Shown here piece by piece: positions 53,930 through 64,000 of a stretch of 64,000 bases of DNA. Position numbers and translations under genes: made by a program. The notes under the pieces are model-generated. The model did not search any database and was not told the origin of the DNA. It was given only the letters and a program-made list of their open reading frames with translations. Source of the DNA: Duganella sp. BJB480 (GTDB taxonomy: Bacteria > Pseudomonadota > Gammaproteobacteria > Burkholderiales > Burkholderiaceae_D); NCBI GenBank assembly GCA_003416985.1, contig QVIN01000011.1:62001-126000 (forward strand), given 5' to 3'. Every line of letters begins with the position of its first letter. Position 1 is the first letter of the stretch.

Positions 53930-55315
53930 ATGAACGCCCCCTCCGATCCGCAAGTCGATTCACTCCGCGTCCCGCCGCATTCCATCGAAGCAGAACAGTC
54001 CGTCATCGGCGGCCTGCTGCGCGATAATGCGGCGTTCGACCGCATTGCGGACATGATGCACCCCGAAGACTTCTACCGCTACGACCACCGCATCATCTAC
54101 GAGCAGGTCGTCAAGATGATCAACGCGTCCAAGCCGGCCGACGTCATCACGGTGTTCGAGACCCTGACCCAGCTGGGCAAGGCGGAGGACGTGGGCGGCC
54201 TGGCCTACCTGAACGCGATGGCGCAAAACACGCCATCTGCCGCCAACATCCGCCGTTACGCCGAGATCGTGCGCGATCGCTCCATCCTGCGCCAACTGAT
54301 CACCGTCGCCGACGAGATCTCCGGCCAGGCCTTCACGCCCCAGGGCAAGGAGGTCAAGCAGATGCTCGACGAGGCCGAGTCCAAGATCTTCGCCATCGCC
54401 GAGCAGGGCGCGCGCGGCGCGGCTGGCTGGATCCCGGTGCAGCCGCTGCTGACCCAGGTGGTCGAGCGCATCGACGAGCTGTACTCGCGCGAGTCCGGCT
54501 CCGAGATCACCGGCGTGCCGACCGGCTGGATCGACCTCGACCGCATGACCTCCGGCCTGCAGCCGGGCGACATGGTGGTGGTGGCCGGCCGTCCGTCGAT
54601 GGGCAAGACCGCGTTCTCGATGAACATCGCCGAGAACGTCGCGGTGGAGGAGGGCCTGCCGGTGGCCGTGTTCTCGATGGAGATGGGCGGCGTGCAGCTG
54701 GCCATGCGTATGCTGGGCTCGGTCGGCCAGCTGGACCAGCACCGCCTGCGCACCGGCAAGCTGAACGACGAGGATTGGCCGCGCCTGACGCACGCCATCC
54801 AGAAAATGAACGACGCCCAGGTCTACATCGACGAGACCCCGGCGCTGAACCCGATCGAGATGCGCGCCCGCGCGCGCCGCCTGTCGCGCCAGTGCGGCAA
54901 GCTGGGCCTGATCGTGGTCGACTACCTGCAGCTGATGCAGGGCTCCACCCCGGGCGACAACCGCGCCTCGGAGATCTCCGAGATTTCCCGATCGCTGAAA
55001 GGCCTGGCCAAGGAGCTGCAGTGCCCGGTGATCGCGCTGTCGCAGCTGAACCGCTCGCTGGAGCAACGCCCCAACAAACGTCCCGTCATGTCCGACCTGC
55101 GCGAATCCGGCGCTATCGAGCAGGACGCGGACGTGATCATCTTCCTGTATCGCGACGAGGTCTACAACCCGGACTCGCCCGATAAGGGAACGGCCGAGAT
55201 CATCATCGGTAAGCAGCGTAACGGCCCGATCGGCTCGGTGCGCCTGACCTGGATCGGCCAGTACACCAAGTTTGGCAACTACGTCGGTAACCTGGCGCTG
55301 TACCAGGGCGACTAA
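53930..55315 (+). CDS. dnaB: Replicative DNA helicase DnaB
   Basis: 461 residues. The N-terminal primase-interacting domain starts PPHSIEAEQSVIGGLLRDN. The RecA-like core has Walker A GRPSMGKT with Lys226, MEMGG, Walker B LGLIVVDYLQLM, and the arginine/sensor region RSLKGLAKELQCPVIALSQLNRSLEQR. The hexamer unwinds DNA at the fork. The start has no visible ribosome site; a -10 element sits seven bases before it. Confidence 0.97.
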   Translation: MNAPSDPQVDSLRVPPHSIEAEQSVIGGLLRDNAAFDRIADMMHPEDFYRYDHRIIYEQVVKMINASKPADVITVFETLTQLGKAEDVGGLAYLNAMAQNTPSAANIRRYAEIVRDRSILRQLITVADEISGQAFTPQGKEVKQMLDEAESKIFAIAEQGARGAAGWIPVQPLLTQVVERIDELYSRESGSEITGVPTGWIDLDRMTSGLQPGDMVVVAGRPSMGKTAFSMNIAENVAVEEGLPVAVFSMEMGGVQLAMRMLGSVGQLDQHRLRTGKLNDEDWPRLTHAIQKMNDAQVYIDETPALNPIEMRARARRLSRQCGKLGLIVVDYLQLMQGSTPGDNRASEISEISRSLKGLAKELQCPVIALSQLNRSLEQRPNKRPVMSDLRESGAIEQDADVIIFLYRDEVYNPDSPDKGTAEIIIGKQRNGPIGSVRLTWIGQYTKFGNYVGNLALYQGD

Positions 55316-55374
55316 TCTTTACGCCGTCCCTACCCGGGCGGCGATCTGCAGTAATTAATGGAACGGAGAATAAA

Positions 55375-56001
55375 ATGTTTGGACGTTTGATGCCCACCGA
55401 GGGCAAATTTTTTGACCTGTTTAACCAACACGCCGATCTGTGCGTCAAAGGTGCAAAAGAAATGCTGGGCCTGATGTCCAATTTCGACGATCTGGAAAAT
55501 CGCGTGCACGCGATCGAGAGCATCGAAAAGCAGGCCGACAAGATCACCTACGCCACCGTCGACCTGCTGCACAAGACCTTCATCACGCCGATCGACCGCG
55601 ACGACATCCACAAGCTGATCACCCGCATGGACGACATCCTCGACCTGCTGGAAGACGCGGCCCAGACCGTCTCGCTGTACGACCTGCATTCGGTCACGCC
55701 GGAAGCCAAGCGCCTGGCCGAGCTGGTGCTGGCCTGCACCGAGAAGGTCCGCGACGCCGTGGCCCTGCTGCACAACATGGACAACTCGCGCCAGATCGTC
55801 GCCATCTGCGAAGAGATCGACCGCCTGGAATCGGACGCCGACCACGTGATGCGCGCCGCCATGTCCAAGCTGTTCCGCGACGAACCGGACGTGCGCAACC
55901 TGATCAAGATGAAGGCCATCTACGAGATCCTGGAAACCGTGACCGACCGTTGCGAAGATGTGGCCAACATCATCGAAGGCATCATCGTCGAAAACGCGTA
56001 A
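55375..56001 (+). CDS. DUF47 (PhoU-like) phosphate transport accessory protein
   Basis: 208 residues, ACGGAG upstream. All-helical PhoU-like protein: LMPTEGKFFDLFNQHADLCVKGAKEMLGLM, ESIEKQADKITYATVDLLHKTFITPIDRDDIHKLI (a metal-binding ExxxD/DxxD set), and CEDVANIIEGIIVENA. DUF47 proteins pair with Pit transporters and restrain or tune them. The pit gene follows 28 bp later. Confidence 0.93.
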   Translation: MFGRLMPTEGKFFDLFNQHADLCVKGAKEMLGLMSNFDDLENRVHAIESIEKQADKITYATVDLLHKTFITPIDRDDIHKLITRMDDILDLLEDAAQTVSLYDLHSVTPEAKRLAELVLACTEKVRDAVALLHNMDNSRQIVAICEEIDRLESDADHVMRAAMSKLFRDEPDVRNLIKMKAIYEILETVTDRCEDVANIIEGIIVENA

Positions 56002-56029
56002 CGCATAACTACAAAAAGAAACGTCCAAT

Positions 56030-57040
56030 ATGCATACCCTACAAATCAGCATCTACGTGCTGGGCGTCCTGATCGCCCTGGCGCTGGTGTTTGACTTCAT
56101 GAACGGCTTCCACGACGCCGCCAACGCGATCGCGACCGTGGTGTCGACCGGCGTGCTCAAGCCGCAGACGGCGGTGGCCATGGCCGCGCTGTTCAACTTC
56201 ACCGCCATCTTCGTGGTCGGCCTGCACGTGGCGTCCACGGTGGGCAAGGGCACCATCGATCCCGGCATCGTCGACCAGTACGTGATCTTCGGCGCGCTGG
56301 TCGGCGCCATCGCGTGGAACCTGTTCACCTGGTACTACGGCATCCCCTCGTCGTCCTCGCACGCGCTGATCGGCGGCCTGGTCGGCGCCGCGGTGGCCAA
56401 GTCCGGCACCGGCGCGCTGGTCGGCGGCGGCCTGCTCAAGACGGTGCAGTGGATCATCCTGTCGCCGCTGATGGGCTTTGTGTTCGGCTCCATCATCATG
56501 CTGATCGTGTCGTGGATCTTCGTGCGCTCGACGCCGCGCCGGGTCGACAAATGGTTCCGCCGTTTGCAGCTGGTGTCGGCCGCGTCGTACAGCCTGGGCC
56601 ACGGCGGCAACGACGCGCAAAAGACCATCGGCATCATCTGGATGCTGCTGATCGCGGTAGGCCAGGTGCCGGCCGGCGACGCCTCGCCGCCGCTGTGGGT
56701 GGTGATCTCGTGCTACACGGCGATCTCGTTCGGCACGCTGTTCGGCGGCTGGCGCATCGTCAAGACCATGGGCCAGAAGATCACCAAGCTCAAACCGGTG
56801 GGCGGCTTCTGCGCCGAGACCGGCGGCGCGCTGACCTTGCTGATCGCCTCGCACTTCGGCGTGCCGGTCTCGACCACGCACACCATCACCGGTGCGATCG
56901 TCGGCGTCGGCTCGGCGCAGAAGATGTCGGCGGTGCGCTGGGGCGTGGCGGGCAACATCGTGTGGGCCTGGGTGTTCACCATCCCGGCCTCGGCCTTCGT
57001 CGCCGCGCTGGCCTGGTGGGTCGGTCACCACATCATGTAA
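56030..57040 (+). CDS. pit: Inorganic phosphate transporter, Pit family
   Basis: 336 residues with about nine membrane helices. The two inverted Pit signatures are present: FDFMNGFHDAANAIATVVSTG near the N-terminus and SAASYSLGHGGNDAQKTIG at about 185. VPVSTTHTITGAIVGVG is also conserved. It carries metal-phosphate complexes driven by protons. Operon with the DUF47 gene. Confidence 0.95.
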   Translation: MHTLQISIYVLGVLIALALVFDFMNGFHDAANAIATVVSTGVLKPQTAVAMAALFNFTAIFVVGLHVASTVGKGTIDPGIVDQYVIFGALVGAIAWNLFTWYYGIPSSSSHALIGGLVGAAVAKSGTGALVGGGLLKTVQWIILSPLMGFVFGSIIMLIVSWIFVRSTPRRVDKWFRRLQLVSAASYSLGHGGNDAQKTIGIIWMLLIAVGQVPAGDASPPLWVVISCYTAISFGTLFGGWRIVKTMGQKITKLKPVGGFCAETGGALTLLIASHFGVPVSTTHTITGAIVGVGSAQKMSAVRWGVAGNIVWAWVFTIPASAFVAALAWWVGHHIM

Positions 57041-57045
57041 AAACC

Positions 57046-57067
57046 AAGGGAGCTGCGGCTCCCTTTT
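57046..57067. terminator. Intrinsic terminator after pit
   Basis: AAGGGAGC/GCTCCCTT with a TGCG loop and six T residues. The stop codon of the convergent gene adjoins its right edge. Confidence 0.88.
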
Positions 57068-57520
57068 TTAATTGCTGTTTGCCGGGCGAATGCGAAGTTC
57101 GTCGCCGATACGCTGGATATCCAAATCAATATCCGTTCTGTCGTAAGCGATTTCCGACGGGATTTTCACCGCCTGCGAATCGCCGTTCTTGAATGCCTTG
57201 GTTTTATGGTGGCGCAAACGCCAAAGATTGCTTTCGCATCGAGGCATCGGCACGGGATAGTGCTCCATCGGTGGAAGCCCCAGGTTTTCATAGGCTTTGC
57301 GCATGATGTCTTGCTGTGCTGCCTCCGGTAGGTCAGGGGGCAATACGACGACGGTCTTTTTGCCCCCTTTTTTACTCTTCACGACGTAGGTATAGTCGTC
57401 TTCCGGTTTTCTCTGGAAATAACGATCTCGGATAAAAGTGGCCGTGATGCCGACAATTACTGAGGCCGTCATTCCGATGCCTATCAATGTAAGGCCTTCT
57501 CTAAGTGATTCCCAGTTCAT
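57068..57520 (-). CDS. Membrane-anchored protein ending in a VapB/AbrB-like domain
   Basis: 150 residues from MNWESLREGL; longer in-frame starts lie within the preceding gene. One membrane helix (about 9-28: GLTLIGIGMTASVIVGITATF), a basic linker (KSKKGGKKTVVVLPPDLPEAAQQDI) and a C-terminal segment KTKAFKNGDSQAVKIPSEIAYDRTDIDLDIQRIGDELRIRP that matches the N-terminal DNA-binding domain of VapB antitoxins (SpoVT-AbrB fold). The toxin-binding tail is missing: the protein stops right after RPANSN, at the pit terminator. No VapC is nearby. More AT-rich than its surroundings. It is either a genuine fusion or a decayed vapB joined to another gene. Confidence 0.7.
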   Translation of the reverse strand: MNWESLREGLTLIGIGMTASVIVGITATFIRDRYFQRKPEDDYTYVVKSKKGGKKTVVVLPPDLPEAAQQDIMRKAYENLGLPPMEHYPVPMPRCESNLWRLRHHKTKAFKNGDSQAVKIPSEIAYDRTDIDLDIQRIGDELRIRPANSN

Positions 57521-57930
57521 TATTTGCCTCCTCGAATGAAGTCTGCTAAGACGGCACATATCCAAAGTATAAAACCAATCAAGAGCGACGTTCGCACGCC
57601 ATCCAGCTTCGGAAAGTAGGGACTGCCGTGGTTGATGCTGAGATAAAGGCTCGTGGCCCAAGCAGCCAGACCAAGCCAGAGAAGGATGTTGATGCGCTGA
57701 GCCCAATGTTCGGCGGCTGTATCAATCAATCCGAAGTTCGCGGCCGGCGAAGACTGTTCTTTCGCCAATAACTTCGCGCGCGTAAGTGGGAGCAGCATTC
57801 CAAGGGCCGTGCCGCCGACAGTTGGGCCGATAAATGCGACGGCATCAGGATTGCCAGAACTGGCTCTCAGTAAAAACTCCAGCACTGCCATCAGCCACGG
57901 AAACAGCCACGTTAGAATTCTGAGTTCCAT
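57520..57930 (-). CDS. Hypothetical multi-pass membrane protein
   Basis: 136 residues starting MELRILTWLFPWLMAVLEF. About four membrane helices are visible (ILTWLFPWLMAVLEFLL; DAVAFIGPTVGGTALGMLLPL; INILLWLGLAAWATSLYL; SLLIGFILWICAVLADFI). The stop overlaps the next start as TAATG, so the two are translationally coupled and probably work together. I do not recognise the family. Codon use and base content differ from the core genes nearby, suggesting transfer. Confidence 0.75.
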   Translation of the reverse strand: MELRILTWLFPWLMAVLEFLLRASSGNPDAVAFIGPTVGGTALGMLLPLTRAKLLAKEQSSPAANFGLIDTAAEHWAQRINILLWLGLAAWATSLYLSINHGSPYFPKLDGVRTSLLIGFILWICAVLADFIRGGK

Positions 57931-58029
57931 ATCGCCCCGCCGAAGTGAAGGGGTAATTTATGCCCCTTTACGTGACGGCGAGTTGATCTGGATTGCGTTA
58001 GAATCGCAAATCCTCTTGATGGGCGTGAC

Positions 58030-58416
58030 ATGCAGAAAATCGATTTTGCGCAGTTAATGTTGTTGGCGCGGACCTCTGCCGATGTGGCCGTGCCGTGTAG
58101 TTGCAATACCGTTTCGCTGGCGGCGTGGCAGCGCTTGCCGGCCACGTTGGAGCTCGACCGCTTCGAGGAGGTCGGCACGCTGATGGACGATCCATACGAC
58201 GAGCCCACCTTCGCCGAATACCATCCGCATGGCACGCGCTACGAAAGCGACGACGCGCCCATCTCGCCGCGCCACCATCCATGCAACCTGAGCCAGGTTG
58301 CGCGCTGCCTGAACTGCGGCCGCCACTACCTGCGCTACAACGAGGCGGGCGGCTACTTCACCGAGCTGCGCATCCGCGCACTGCAGCCTCAGCTACTGGT
58401 CGACGCCGCCCTGTAG
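58030..58416 (+). CDS. Hypothetical Cys-rich protein, possible zinc ribbon
   Basis: 128 residues. No signal peptide or membrane segment. Cysteines occur as PCSCNTV (about 23-25), HPCNL and CLNCGRHYLRYNEAGGYFTELRIRAL (about 92-95), which could form a structural zinc site. The ATG follows a weak site (GGGCGTGAC). Family not recognised. Its 3' end overlaps the TetR remnant on the other strand by 24 bp. Confidence 0.7.
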   Translation: MQKIDFAQLMLLARTSADVAVPCSCNTVSLAAWQRLPATLELDRFEEVGTLMDDPYDEPTFAEYHPHGTRYESDDAPISPRHHPCNLSQVARCLNCGRHYLRYNEAGGYFTELRIRALQPQLLVDAAL

Positions 58417-58581
58417 GCCCAGCATGCGCGCCGCCATCGCGCGCGCCAGCACGGACGGTTCGGGCACGGCGACCGGCAAATCCGTGAACGCCTCGTCGAT
58501 CGCCAGATTCGCCAGACCGTGCGCCAGGCTCCATCCGGTCAGCGCCAGTTCCGGTCCGCGCGCCGCGTCGATCCAGATGGC
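58393..58581 (-). pseudogene. TetR-family regulator remnant (C-terminal fragment)
   Basis: Directly after, and in frame with, the stop codon of the DUF2306 gene, 62 codons read AIWIDAARGPELALTGWSLAHGLANLAIDEAF...ARAMAARMLGLQGG before a stop. The stretch GWSLAHGLANLAID resembles the effector-domain helix of TetR regulators (WSxxHGLAxLxxDG). No start codon or DNA-binding domain is present, so this is a truncated relic, probably of a regulator that once neighboured the DUF2306 gene. Confidence 0.55.
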
Positions 58582-59427
58582 CTAGCCATGGACATGCGGC
58601 AGCCACATCGCCATGCTGGCGCCGAAGATGCCCACGCCCATCGCCAGCGTCAGCAGCGCCAGGCCGGCCGCCACGGCCAGCTTGCGGCGGGCGCCGCCGG
58701 CGTCGCGGGCGCGCAGGTAGAGTTCCAGCAGCGCCAGCGGCAGCAGCGATTCGCCGAACACCAGCACGTTGAGCGCCGGCCCGGTGAAGGTCTTGGGATC
58801 GAAGCCCACCGGGCCGCCGTTGACCAGTATCCAGAACAGCAGTCCCACACGGAAGAACCAGCTGCCGCTGACCACCAGGAACAGCCGCAGCGCCCAGCGC
58901 CGGTGCACATCCAGCCGGCGCGCCATCGCATGACGCACCGCGACGAAGGCGCACAGCATGATCAGCACGCCGTTCAGCGTGGTGCCCCAATGCTGGGTCA
59001 TGTCGCCGGCCGCGTTGCGGGTCCAGATCATGTAGATGCCGGCGAGGGCGGTGACGACCGCCACCGCCACGTAGACGCGGCCGCTCCAGCGGTGCAACGC
59101 GGGGTATCGGGCGCGCAGCGCCGGAATCAGCTGCAGCGGTCCGGCCAGCGTGACGAAGGCGGCGATCGCCAGGTGCGCGGCCAGCGCCGCGTTGCCGGCG
59201 CGGTCGCCGGGAACGTAGCCGACCGGCAGCACCTTGTTCCAGCGCAGCCAGTCGCCCGCCGCGACCGCGCCGCCGTAGAATGACACGATATACGCCACGA
59301 AGATCGCCTGGCCGGCGACCATCACCGCGAACCAGAACGCGGCGGCGGCCCTCAGCGCCTGGCCGGCGCGCATGCGCATCGACGGTGCGCGGGGCAGGGC
59401 GCCGTTCATCAACAAGGTATCGGACAT
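58582..59427 (-). CDS. DUF2306 membrane protein
   Basis: 281 residues from MSDTLLMNG, preceded by GGAGGAG. Around seven or eight membrane helices. AGPLQLIPALRARYPALHRWSGRVYVAVAVV, the motif MTQHWGTTLNGVLIMLCAFVAVRHAMARRLDVHRRWALRLFLV and RVGLLFW match DUF2306; the repeated His/Arg/Trp residues next to helices suggest a heme-binding or redox membrane protein. No function is established. A TetR remnant follows in frame. Confidence 0.85.
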   Translation of the reverse strand: MSDTLLMNGALPRAPSMRMRAGQALRAAAAFWFAVMVAGQAIFVAYIVSFYGGAVAAGDWLRWNKVLPVGYVPGDRAGNAALAAHLAIAAFVTLAGPLQLIPALRARYPALHRWSGRVYVAVAVVTALAGIYMIWTRNAAGDMTQHWGTTLNGVLIMLCAFVAVRHAMARRLDVHRRWALRLFLVVSGSWFFRVGLLFWILVNGGPVGFDPKTFTGPALNVLVFGESLLPLALLELYLRARDAGGARRKLAVAAGLALLTLAMGVGIFGASMAMWLPHVHG

Positions 59428-59638
59428 CGGACTCCTCCATGGTTGTGGGACGCCGCACGCCGGCGCCGCATCGGGAATATGGCCGCGCACCCCGCCGCGC
59501 GCCAGCCCGATCCGACGAACGACGGCTTTTTCGGGCCGAAGCACGGCCGGCGCCGACGAACGGCGGCAGCGCCGCGCGGCTGAAAATTAGCCGCCATCGC
59601 GCCACGATTCCTCACCAAACCGTGGCTATAATCGCTGC

Positions 59639-60721
59639 ATGTCTACTACTTTGACCGCCGCGCCGCCGCGCGGTTTCGCCTTGCTGCTGGGCTGGCGCCG
59701 TCTGCGCTTCACGCTGTGCGCCTCCTTCGTGATCGGCTTCCCGATGGCCCTCGGCTGGCATTCGGGCTTCCTGTCGCTGATGGTGCGCGCCGTGATGCTG
59801 GGCCTGTTGGCGATGCTGATGTTCGGCTTGTTCGAGCAATGGCCGCGCCGCCTGCCGTCGTGGCTGGCCCGCTGGGCCCTGCAGGTGATGGGCGTGGCGG
59901 TCGTCATGCCGGCCGCCGTGTGCGCGATCTATGTGTGGTCGACCGCGCCCGGCGCGCCCGCGTTCTGGCAGGACTCCGAACGCCTGAGCGGCTTCTGGAT
60001 GCTCACCGTCGCCGGCATGCTGCTGGCGCCGTGGATGGCGCTGGGCGCGCTGGTGCGGCAGAAGGATGCGCTGGCCCGCCACCAGGCGCTGAGCTTCGAA
60101 CTGCAACGCAGCGAGCTGGAACGCCAGGCGCTGGACGCCCGCCTGCGCCTGCTGCAGGCGCAGGTCGAGCCGCACTTCCTGTTCAACACGCTGGCCAATG
60201 TGCGCGAGCTGGTCGATTCCGGTTCGCCGCAGGCCTCGCCCGTGCTGGGCAGCCTGATCGCCTACCTGCGGGCGGCCGTGCCGCGCCTGCACGAAGCCAC
60301 CACCACGATGGAACAGGAGCTGCAACTGGTGCGCGCCTACCTCGAGCTGATGCACATGCGCATGCCCGACCGCCTGCGCTTCACCCTGTCCGCCGACGAC
60401 GCGGCACTCGCGTTGCCCTGTCCGCCGACCACGCTGCTGACGCTGGTGGAAAACGCGATCCGCCACGGCATCGACCCCAGCGAGGAGGGCGGCCGCATCG
60501 ACGTCGGCGTGCGCCTGCGCGACGGCCGCTGCCACGCGCAGGTGGTCGACACCGGCGTCGGCCTGCAGGCGGCCGGCAACGGCCTGGGCACCGGCCTGGC
60601 GACGCTGTGCGAGCGCCTGCTGCTGGTATTCGGCGCCGGCGCCTCCCTGCGCCTGAGTGCGGTGCAACCGCACGGCGTGTGCGCCGAGCTGGACCTCCCC
60701 GCGCCGGAGGGCAGGCCATGA
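59639..60721 (+). CDS. LytS-type sensor histidine kinase
   Basis: 360 residues. Four N-terminal membrane helices (about 20-140) without a recognisable sensor domain, a coiled coil (LSFELQRSELERQALDARLRLLQAQ), the His_kinase motif with the phospho-acceptor His in QVEPHFLFNTLANV, then an ATPase domain with LVENAIRHGI (N box) and VVDTGVGLQAAGNGLGTGLATLCERL. Pairs with the LytTR regulator whose start overlaps its stop (ATGA). The signal is unknown. Confidence 0.93.
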   Translation: MSTTLTAAPPRGFALLLGWRRLRFTLCASFVIGFPMALGWHSGFLSLMVRAVMLGLLAMLMFGLFEQWPRRLPSWLARWALQVMGVAVVMPAAVCAIYVWSTAPGAPAFWQDSERLSGFWMLTVAGMLLAPWMALGALVRQKDALARHQALSFELQRSELERQALDARLRLLQAQVEPHFLFNTLANVRELVDSGSPQASPVLGSLIAYLRAAVPRLHEATTTMEQELQLVRAYLELMHMRMPDRLRFTLSADDAALALPCPPTTLLTLVENAIRHGIDPSEEGGRIDVGVRLRDGRCHAQVVDTGVGLQAAGNGLGTGLATLCERLLLVFGAGASLRLSAVQPHGVCAELDLPAPEGRP

Positions 60722-61500
60722 CGGCCCGCGCCCCGACCGCGCTGATCGCCGACGACGAGCCGCTGCTGCGCCAGTCGCTCACGCGCATGCTGGCGCAAGC
60801 GTGGCCCGCGCTGAACGTGGTGGCGCAGGCGCGCAACGGCCGCGAGGCGGTCGAGCAGTTCGAGGCGCTGCGGCCCGACATCTGTTTTCTCGACGTCCAC
60901 ATGCCGGGCCTGTCCGGCGTCGACGCGGCGATGCGGATCGGCGGGCGCGCGCACCTGGTGTTCGTCACCGCCTACACCGAGTACGCGGTGCAGGCCTTCG
61001 AACAGGGCGCGCTCGACTACCTGGTCAAGCCGGTGGAGGCGGCGCGGCTGGCGGACACGGTGGCCCGCCTGCAGCGCCGCCACGGCGCGCCGGCGCCGGA
61101 CATGGCGCGGCTGCTGGAACAGTTGTCGGCGCGGCTGGCCACCAGGCCGGAGGCGCCGCCGCCGTTGCGCTGGATACGCGCCCAGGTCGGGCAGGCGCTG
61201 TGCATGATCGCCGTCGACGAGATCGATTTCCTGCGCGCCGACGACAAGTACACGCTGGTGGCCTGGCGCGGCGACCAGGGCCAGCCGGCCGAGGCCCTGA
61301 TCCGCACGCCGCTGAAGGAACTGCTGGCGCAGCTGGACGCCCAGCATTTCGCCCAGGTGCACCGCTCGGTGGTGGTCAACCTGGGCGCGGTCAGCCGTGT
61401 GATCCGTGGCGAAAATGAAACCGCCCAGATCCACCTGAAACATCGCCGGGACGTGCTGGCGGTCAGCCGCAGCTACCTGCACCTGTTCCGGCAGATGTGA
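60718..61500 (+). CDS. LytTR-type response regulator
   Basis: 260 residues from MTARAPTALIADDEPLLRQSL. Receiver domain with acidic DDE, the phospho-acceptor Asp in DICFLDVHMPG, Thr in VFVTAYTEYAV and Lys in DYLVKPVE. A linker leads to the LytTR DNA-binding domain (about 155-258: IAVDEIDFLRADDKYTLV, PLKELLAQLDAQHFAQVHRSVVVNLGAV, VLAVSRSYLHLFRQM). Such regulators bind direct repeats. Target genes are not evident. Confidence 0.94.
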   Translation: MTARAPTALIADDEPLLRQSLTRMLAQAWPALNVVAQARNGREAVEQFEALRPDICFLDVHMPGLSGVDAAMRIGGRAHLVFVTAYTEYAVQAFEQGALDYLVKPVEAARLADTVARLQRRHGAPAPDMARLLEQLSARLATRPEAPPPLRWIRAQVGQALCMIAVDEIDFLRADDKYTLVAWRGDQGQPAEALIRTPLKELLAQLDAQHFAQVHRSVVVNLGAVSRVIRGENETAQIHLKHRRDVLAVSRSYLHLFRQM

Positions 61501-61579
61501 GACGGCAGGCTGGCGAGCGTATCCGCAGATGCTACAATGGATTGCAGGCTGCAAGGCCCGCGACCACGGCGGAGGGAGC

Positions 61580-64000
<2,421 letters not shown>

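Overview
The window is a GC-rich bacterial chromosome segment that reads as a member of the Oxalobacteraceae (Massilia/Duganella/Janthinobacterium type; Betaproteobacteria, order Burkholderiales). The reasons are the order leuC-entericidin-leuD-leuB-asd-fimV-truA-trpF-trpB-trpA-accD-folC-SPOR protein-cvpA-purF, a PEP-CTERM sorted protein, three large TonB-dependent receptors, and the rpsF-priB-rpsR-rplI-dnaB block. The genus is inference. I found no rRNA, tRNA, CRISPR array, prophage or insertion sequence.

Layout. 1-2.1 kb: the end of a secreted metallopeptidase-type protein with a C-terminal dockerin, followed by a cohesin protein with a PEP-CTERM tail. 2.15-5.2 kb: a VOC protein, two DGPF/YciI proteins and an ECF42-type sigma factor behind a matching promoter. 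5.3-12.1 kb: two TonB receptors on the minus strand and a divergent HutC-type GntR regulator. 12.0-16.9 kb: hydrolase, free-methionine-sulfoxide reductase, LysR regulator, aldo/keto reductase and small stress proteins. 17.0-21.5 kb: a Fur-controlled five-gene operon (PepSY membrane protein, DUF2271, DUF4198, ApbE, membrane-anchored flavodoxin reductase) that looks like an extracytoplasmic flavin-based reductase. A third TonB receptor follows at 21.8-24.5 kb.

24.6-29 kb (minus strand) holds a DUF2325 protein, a small unknown protein, HemP with a Fur box, a Crp/Fnr regulator, a NarL-type response regulator and a universal stress protein. 29.4-32.1 kb is a cheZ-cheA pair. 32.3-49.5 kb is mostly core metabolism (leucine, aspartate family, tryptophan, fatty acid, folate and purine synthesis), broken by a more AT-rich BrnT-type toxin-antitoxin cassette at 43.4-44.0 kb.

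49.5-57.0 kb carries a PLP-dependent sulfur enzyme, LexA with two SOS boxes, an 88-bp near-perfect palindrome, the S6/PriB/S18/L9 operon, DnaB, and a phosphate transporter with its DUF47 partner. 57.1-58.6 kb is a small AT-richer island with a two-gene membrane cassette whose second protein ends in a VapB-like DNA-binding domain, plus a TetR remnant. The end holds a DUF2306 membrane protein, a LytS/LytTR two-component pair and a hybrid sensor kinase cut by the window edge.

The strongest leads are the Fur-controlled operon with an exact ApbE flavinylation motif in DUF2271, the adjacent dockerin and PEP-CTERM-cohesin genes, the ECF42 promoter/operon match, the VapB-membrane fusion, and the 88-bp palindrome.
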